Source of the DNA: Betaproteobacteria bacterium
GTDB lineage: Bacteria; Pseudomonadota; Gammaproteobacteria; Burkholderiales; SG8-39
Assembly: GCA_007280315.1 (NCBI GenBank)
Contig: QYQC01000119.1
Coordinates: 1 to 14,394, forward strand
DNA: 14,394 nucleotides
Direction of reading: 5' to 3'
Position 1 is the stretch's first letter; every line of letters starts with the position of its first letter. Shown here in pieces: positions 12,856-14,394 of the stretch. Both the position numbers and the translations under genes were made by a program. The notes beneath the pieces were generated by a model that searched no databases, was not told where the DNA came from, and saw only the letters and a list, made by a program, of their open reading frames with translations.

Positions 12856-14394
12856 TTACGGACGGCACGTACTGCGCTGATCCTTGCGCCAGGACGCGAC
12901 CGCGGCGAGTTCACGCTCCGGTTTGGTGCGCACAACGTCGACTGCGCCTGCATAGATGTCGCCGGCGCCGCCGTCGAGCGAAACAATCTGGCCTTCGCGC
13001 AACGCCTTGCCACCGATATTGCAATTGCGCTTGGCCAGATCGATCGCGAGACCACGGCAACCTACCAGGCAAACCTTGCCCAGCTGGCGCGCGACCACCG
13101 CTGCGTGCGCAGTGCGGCCACCGCGCGCGGTGAGTATGCCCGCCGCGTTGGCGATGCCGGCGACGTCATCGGTGGAAATATCCTCGCGCACCAGGATGAC
13201 CGATTTTCCGGCGGCGGCACGCCGGCGCGCCGTATCCGCATCGAGCGCGATCTCACCCACGGCGACGCCAACTCCGGCGGGGATCGCGCGTGCCAGCGGC
13301 GTCTGCCCCTCCCTAGCGCGAATGGCCTCGGTCTGAATCGCCTGCAGTTTGTGGCCCTTGAGCCGCCTGAGTGCCGCTGCCGGTTCGATCAGACCTGCCG
13401 CGACCATTTCGACCGCGATCCGCAGCGCCGCAAGGGGCGTGCGCTTGCCGCTGCGCGTCTGCAGCAGGTAAATCTGCCCGTTCTGCAGCGTGAACTCGAA
13501 CTCCTGCAGGTCGCCAAACTCGGCTTCCAGCCGCTGGCGCAGCGATTCGATTTGCGGCACCACCTCCGGCAGCAAGGCGCCGATCTGCGCACAGTCACCG
13601 ACCTCGTGCCGGCCGGACACAACATCGTCGCCCTGGGCATTGAACAGGAAATCCATGTACAGCGCGTTCTCGCCGGTCGCAGGATCGCGGGTGAAAGCAA
13701 CACCGGAGCCGGATGTGCCGCCGCTGTTGCCATAGACCATGGTCTGTACGCAAACGGCGGTGCCGGTCGCGCCGCGCAGGCGATGGATGCGGCGATATTC
13801 GAGCGCTTTCCTGCCCGACCAGGAGCGAAACACCGCCTCCGCCGCCGCCACCAGCTGGTCCAGCGGCGACTGCGGGAACCCTTCGCCCGTGGCTTCGCGA
13901 TAGATTTCCTGGTACTCGGCGGCGAGGTCGCGCAATGCGATGAAATCAAGTTCGCTTGCATGGACGAGGCGCGCCGCCTTGAGCAGCCTCGCGCGCGCCG
14001 CATCGAACGCATCCGGCTTTGCCCCGTGCACCACTTCGGCGAACGACTGGATCAGCCTGCGGTAGGAATCCCAGGCGAGACGGGGATTGCCGGTCATGCG
14101 CACCAGGCCGGCCACGGTGGCGTCGTTCAAACCGACGTTGAGCACCGTGTCCAGCATTCCCGGCATCGACACCGCCGCGCCGGAGCGCACCGATACCAGC
14201 AGCGGCCGGCGTTCGCCGCCGAAGGAGAGGCCGGACAGGCGTTCCAGTTCGCGCAGATTGCCGCGCAATAACTCACGAAAGCCCTCTGGCAGCACGCCCT
14301 TCGCTGCGTAATAGTCGCGGCAGAAGGCCGTGGACAGAACGAACGCGGCCGGCACCGGCAGGCCGATGGCAGCCATGCGCGCGAGGTTATAGGC
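12856..14394 (-). CDS. PPDK-type dikinase with ATP-grasp and phosphohistidine domains but no PEP/pyruvate barrel (5' partial)
   Basis: The frame continues past the window edge (AYNLAR before the Met at 14376), so about 25-30 N-terminal residues are likely missing. Counting from that Met, the ATP-grasp part includes VSVRSGAAVSMPGMLDTVLN (61-80) and the PPDK signature GNSGGTSGSGVAFTRDPATG (216-235), then LLQTRSGKRT. The mobile phosphohistidine domain has GGRTAHAAVVAR with catalytic H424. The protein stops at residue 506, just where PPDK passes from the His domain to the C-terminal TIM barrel; true PPDK is about 870-900 residues. No barrel sequence follows: the hemerythrin gene ends 45 bp away. 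It could therefore take phosphate from ATP onto H424 but needs a separate partner or other acceptor. A natural truncated family or a gene fragment are both possible. Confidence 0.85.
   Translation of the reverse strand, partial: AYNLARMAAIGLPVPAAFVLSTAFCRDYYAAKGVLPEGFRELLRGNLRELERLSGLSFGGERRPLLVSVRSGAAVSMPGMLDTVLNVGLNDATVAGLVRMTGNPRLAWDSYRRLIQSFAEVVHGAKPDAFDAARARLLKAARLVHASELDFIALRDLAAEYQEIYREATGEGFPQSPLDQLVAAAEAVFRSWSGRKALEYRRIHRLRGATGTAVCVQTMVYGNSGGTSGSGVAFTRDPATGENALYMDFLFNAQGDDVVSGRHEVGDCAQIGALLPEVVPQIESLRQRLEAEFGDLQEFEFTLQNGQIYLLQTRSGKRTPLAALRIAVEMVAAGLIEPAAALRRLKGHKLQAIQTEAIRAREGQTPLARAIPAGVGVAVGEIALDADTARRRAAAGKSVILVREDISTDDVAGIANAAGILTARGGRTAHAAVVARQLGKVCLVGCRGLAIDLAKRNCNIGGKALREGQIVSLDGGAGDIYAGAVDVVRTKPERELAAVASWRKDQRSTCRP

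Noticed and set aside
13105..14271. 388-codon plus-strand frame opposite the dikinase
   Set aside because: The minus-strand frame carries conserved PPDK signatures; the plus-strand product is Arg-rich with no domain.
1..14394. Insertion sequences, tRNA, rRNA or CRISPR
   Set aside because: No transposase motif, terminal inverted repeats, tRNA fold or regularly spaced repeats were seen.

Overview
The window looks like chromosomal DNA of a GC-rich betaproteobacterium, probably Burkholderiales. This rests on protein style, an orphan Bug/TctC-type solute receptor, a TRAP transporter and tightly packed operons. There is no rRNA, tRNA, CRISPR array, transposase or transcriptional regulator in it.

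Layout. (1) Bases 2-145 are the last 47 codons of an upstream gene whose tail resembles the UxaA/SuyB dehydratase/sulfo-lyase family. (2) Bases 215-3347 hold three tightly spaced genes: a histidinol-dehydrogenase homologue, an SDR and a zinc medium-chain dehydrogenase. This is the gene order of the hpsN-hpsO-hpsP set for 2,3-dihydroxypropane-1-sulfonate (DHPS) breakdown. (3) Bases 3368-6067 hold the broken start of a small membrane-protein gene, a cytoplasmic type-I sulfatase and an orphan TctC receptor. (4) Bases 6167-9560 hold the broken 3' end of a second hpsP, an intact small membrane-protein gene and a complete TRAP transporter (receptor, small and large membrane subunits). (5) On the minus strand, 9565-12241 hold the broken 3' end of an MFS gene, a cupin gene, an intact MFS transporter gene and an EEP-family nuclease/phosphatase gene. 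(6) A bacteriohemerythrin gene (+) converges on a PPDK-type dikinase gene (-) that ends before the PEP/pyruvate barrel and runs off the window.

How the genes may work together: the TRAP system (or the MFS carrier) would import a C3 sulfonate or a related polyol/acid. HpsO- and HpsP-like enzymes would interconvert its C2 stereoisomers through the ketone. The HpsN-like enzyme would oxidise the C3 alcohol to the carboxylate (sulfolactate). If the upstream partial gene is SuyB, it would release sulfite and pyruvate. The sulfatase suggests that a sulfate ester is also used.

The most unusual result is structural. Three gene-end relics (of the small membrane gene, hpsP and the MFS gene) each match an intact copy in the same window; the longest ungapped stretches are about 73-76% identical by hand alignment. 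The relics of hpsP and MFS sit exactly at the two edges of the small-gene/TRAP block, and the intact copies lie outside it. The locus therefore looks like a mosaic of two diverged versions of one hpsP-small gene-TRAP-MFS locus, with sulfatase/tctC and cupin genes lying at the two junctions.
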